7,709 bases of DNA from positions 1-7,709 of the forward strand of contig CALEEU010000283.1 in the NCBI GenBank assembly GCA_937875975.1, in the 5' to 3' direction. The translations under genes and the position numbers were made by a program. How positions within the stretch are numbered: the stretch's first letter is position 1; each line of letters starts with the position of its first letter. This stretch comes from an uncultured Opitutia bacterium. GTDB taxonomy: Bacteria > Verrucomicrobiota > Verrucomicrobiia > Opitutales > UBA953. Under the pieces are notes generated by a model. The model saw only the letters and a list, made by a program, of their open reading frames with translations. It made no database searches and was not told where the DNA came from. Shown here piece by piece: positions 7,083-7,709 of the stretch.

Positions 7083-7131
7083 TGCCGCGGGTAGGGTCGG
7101 GACCGCGTCACGACATAACATGCTGTTGTGT
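7083..7131 (+). repeat. GGTAG hairpin element (copy D) plus accessory hairpin
   Basis: The head TGCCGCGGGTAGGG (7083-7096) is followed by a hairpin with arms 7096-7103 and 7107-7114, loop CGC, and one mismatch (G7100/A7110). T7097-A7113 pairs where copies B and C have a G-T wobble. A second hairpin (7113-7120 with 7124-7131, loop TGC, one T-G wobble) begins inside the first by two bases, so the two may be mutually exclusive at the junction. Confidence 0.55.
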
Positions 7132-7173
7132 TGATGGCTGAATCGATGACGGAGGACAGAGGGCGGATTTCCC

Positions 7174-7207
7174 GCCACCTGCCACCTGGGGCCGCCACCC
7201 GCCACCT
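7174..7207. repeat. Heptamer repeat, GCCACCY, two pairs
   Basis: GCCACCT GCCACCT (7174-7187), then GGGGCC, then GCCACCC GCCACCT (7194-7207). Seen at larger scale, a 17-bp unit (7172-7188 and 7192-7208) is repeated with one mismatch at a 20-bp period. Unit length again is 7 bp. Confidence 0.65.
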
Positions 7208-7234
7208 GAAACGACTCCCCAGCCAATCATCTGG

Positions 7235-7299
7235 TCTCCGGTTCCCCTTTGAGCTCTGCTTCGCTGTCTTGGGTAGGGGCGCGACTGCGTCGCGTCCGT
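7235..7299 (+). repeat. Dispersed intergenic repeat with GGTAG hairpin (copy B, long form)
   Basis: It carries the 19-mer TCTCCGGTTCCCCTTTGAG (7235-7253), then 17 bases, then GGGTAGGGG and a hairpin: 7277-7285 pairs with 7289-7297, loop TGC (7286-7288), including a G-T wobble at 7279/7295. The core stem CGCGAC/GTCGCG is perfect. The 3' part (7271-7299) matches the reverse complement of 7361-7389 at 27 of 29 positions. This and copy A are the two long-form copies in the window. Confidence 0.7.
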
Positions 7300-7360
7300 T
7301 CGCAAGGAAAGGTACGGCCAGCCGGGCATGTCACCCCAATCTCCTGATATCGGTCCGCCC

Positions 7361-7389
7361 ACGGACGCCACGCAGTGGCGCCCCTACCC
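7361..7389 (-). repeat. GGTAG hairpin element, inverted copy C
   Basis: Read on the minus strand, this is GGGTAGGGGC, then GCCAC, loop TGC, then GTGGC and GTCCGT. It differs from copy B at only two bases, and these two bases pair with each other (G-C in B, C-G here), so the stem is preserved. It starts 8 bases after the hemH stop codon in the hemH reading direction, so it would be in the hemH 3' untranslated region. A second small hairpin (7353-7357 with 7362-7366) overlaps its far arm. No T-tract follows on the minus strand. Confidence 0.7.
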
Positions 7390-7397
7390 TCACTTCC

Positions 7398-7709
7398 TCA
7401 GCGATGATCCGGCTTCCAGTGATTCACGCGGTTCACCAGATACTTCACGTAGATATCGGAATCGTTCAGGCAAGGAATCTGGGCGAAGTGCTCGCCGCCG
7501 GCGTGCTCGAACGTCTCCTTACCTTCTTCGCGGATTTCCTCGAGGGTCTCGAGGCAATCAGACGTGAAGGCGGGACACATGACCAAGAGGTTCTTGGTGC
7601 CCTCGGCCGGCAGGGCTTCGAGACGCTTGTCGGTATAAGGTGAAACCCACGGCTCACCGGCCAGACGGGACTGGAAGGAGAGTTCGTACTGGGACTCCTT
7701 GAGGCCGGC
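7398..7709 (-). CDS. hemH: Ferrochelatase, C-terminal part
   Basis: The last 103 residues of a leftward gene whose N-terminal part lies beyond the window end; the stop TGA is at 7400-7398. Ferrochelatase inserts Fe(II) into protoporphyrin IX (or coproporphyrin III, depending on pathway) at the end of haem synthesis. Diagnostic stretches are visible: L-S-F-Q-S-R-L, then P-W-V-S-P-Y-T-D, then L-L-V-M-C-P-A-F-T-S-D-C-L-E-T-L-E-E-I, and near the end H-F-A-Q-I-P-C-L-N-D. The Glu in S-D-C-L-E-T-L corresponds to the conserved active-site glutamate of the family. The tail is short and ends V-N-H-W-K-P-D-H-R with no membrane segment. The gene converges on the DUF1501 gene. A haem-synthesis gene beside cytochrome-bearing proteins may be coincidence; they are on opposite strands and not co-transcribed. 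Confidence 0.96.
   Translation of the reverse strand, partial: AGLKESQYELSFQSRLAGEPWVSPYTDKRLEALPAEGTKNLLVMCPAFTSDCLETLEEIREEGKETFEHAGGEHFAQIPCLNDSDIYVKYLVNRVNHWKPDHR

Larger units (their letters stand above)
6951..7397. other. Repeat-filled non-coding region between convergent genes
   Basis: No credible gene is seen on either strand in these 447 bases. The open frames that cross it encode only translated repeats or run antisense to hemH. It holds, in order, two 4x7-bp tandem arrays, two GGTAG hairpin elements (E, D) with an accessory hairpin, a third heptamer array, and an inverted pair of GGTAG hairpin elements (B, C). Roughly half of the region is recognisable repeat. It lies at the 3' ends of both the DUF1501 gene and hemH, so terminator function for both sides must lie here, but no hairpin with a long T-tract is present. 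Confidence 0.8.

Noticed and set aside
6965..7207. CRISPR array
   Set aside because: Units are only 7 bp and contiguous, with no 25-40 bp repeats, no unique spacers and no cas genes.
6947..7371. Two small minus-strand open frames of 83 and 87 codons
   Set aside because: Their sequence is translated heptamer and hairpin repeats with no conserved protein features.
7128..7643. Plus-strand open frame of 171 codons
   Set aside because: Its first half is translated repeats and its second half is antisense to the clearly conserved ferrochelatase sequence.
1..7709. tRNA, rRNA, riboswitch, insertion sequence or phage genes
   Set aside because: No cloverleaf, conserved RNA motif, transposase or phage protein was recognised on either strand.

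Overview
The window is GC-rich (clearly well above 60% in coding regions) and carries four genes and one gene fragment typical of Verrucomicrobiota or Planctomycetota: very large exported proteins that combine LamG, planctomycete-type cytochrome c, DUF1549 and DUF1553 domains, each paired with a Tat-exported DUF1501 protein. An Opitutae-like verrucomicrobium is my best guess, from the domain style, the lack of Shine-Dalgarno sequences at the coupled starts, and the repeat-rich intergenic DNA. Planctomycetota cannot be excluded.

Layout. Positions 1-308 hold the C-terminal end of a first LamG/DUF1553 protein. It overlaps by 4 bp (ATGA) with a complete DUF1501 gene (305-1735). A 189-bp gap follows. 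It holds a strong hairpin over the stop codon, a G-quadruplex-capable tract and a dispersed repeat. Next is a second module of the same kind: a 1251-residue LamG/PA14-like/cytochrome c/DUF1549/DUF1553 protein (1925-5680) and, 4 nt later, a second, divergent DUF1501 gene (5685-6950). A 447-bp non-coding region (6951-7397) then separates this rightward block from the C-terminal part of a leftward ferrochelatase gene (hemH, 7398-7709), so the two transcription units converge.

How the genes may work together. Each module pairs a multi-domain cytochrome-bearing protein with a sulfatase/alkaline-phosphatase-fold DUF1501 protein. The large protein of module 2 is Sec-exported and both DUF1501 proteins are Tat-exported. 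In these phyla such pairs are thought to act outside the cytoplasm on complex polysaccharides. Substrate and reaction are unknown, and nothing in the window fixes them.

The most unusual material is in the non-coding DNA. (1) A family of short elements has a GGTAG head followed by a hairpin. Copies differ by paired, compensating changes, and two form an inverted pair, which is the architecture of REP/BIME elements mobilised by RAYT transposases. (2) There are several different tandem arrays with 7-bp units. (3) A longer (~60 bp) repeat form is shared by the two intergenic regions. A second notable point is a cytochrome c domain that appears to be inserted inside the N-terminal part of the DUF1549 domain of the large protein.
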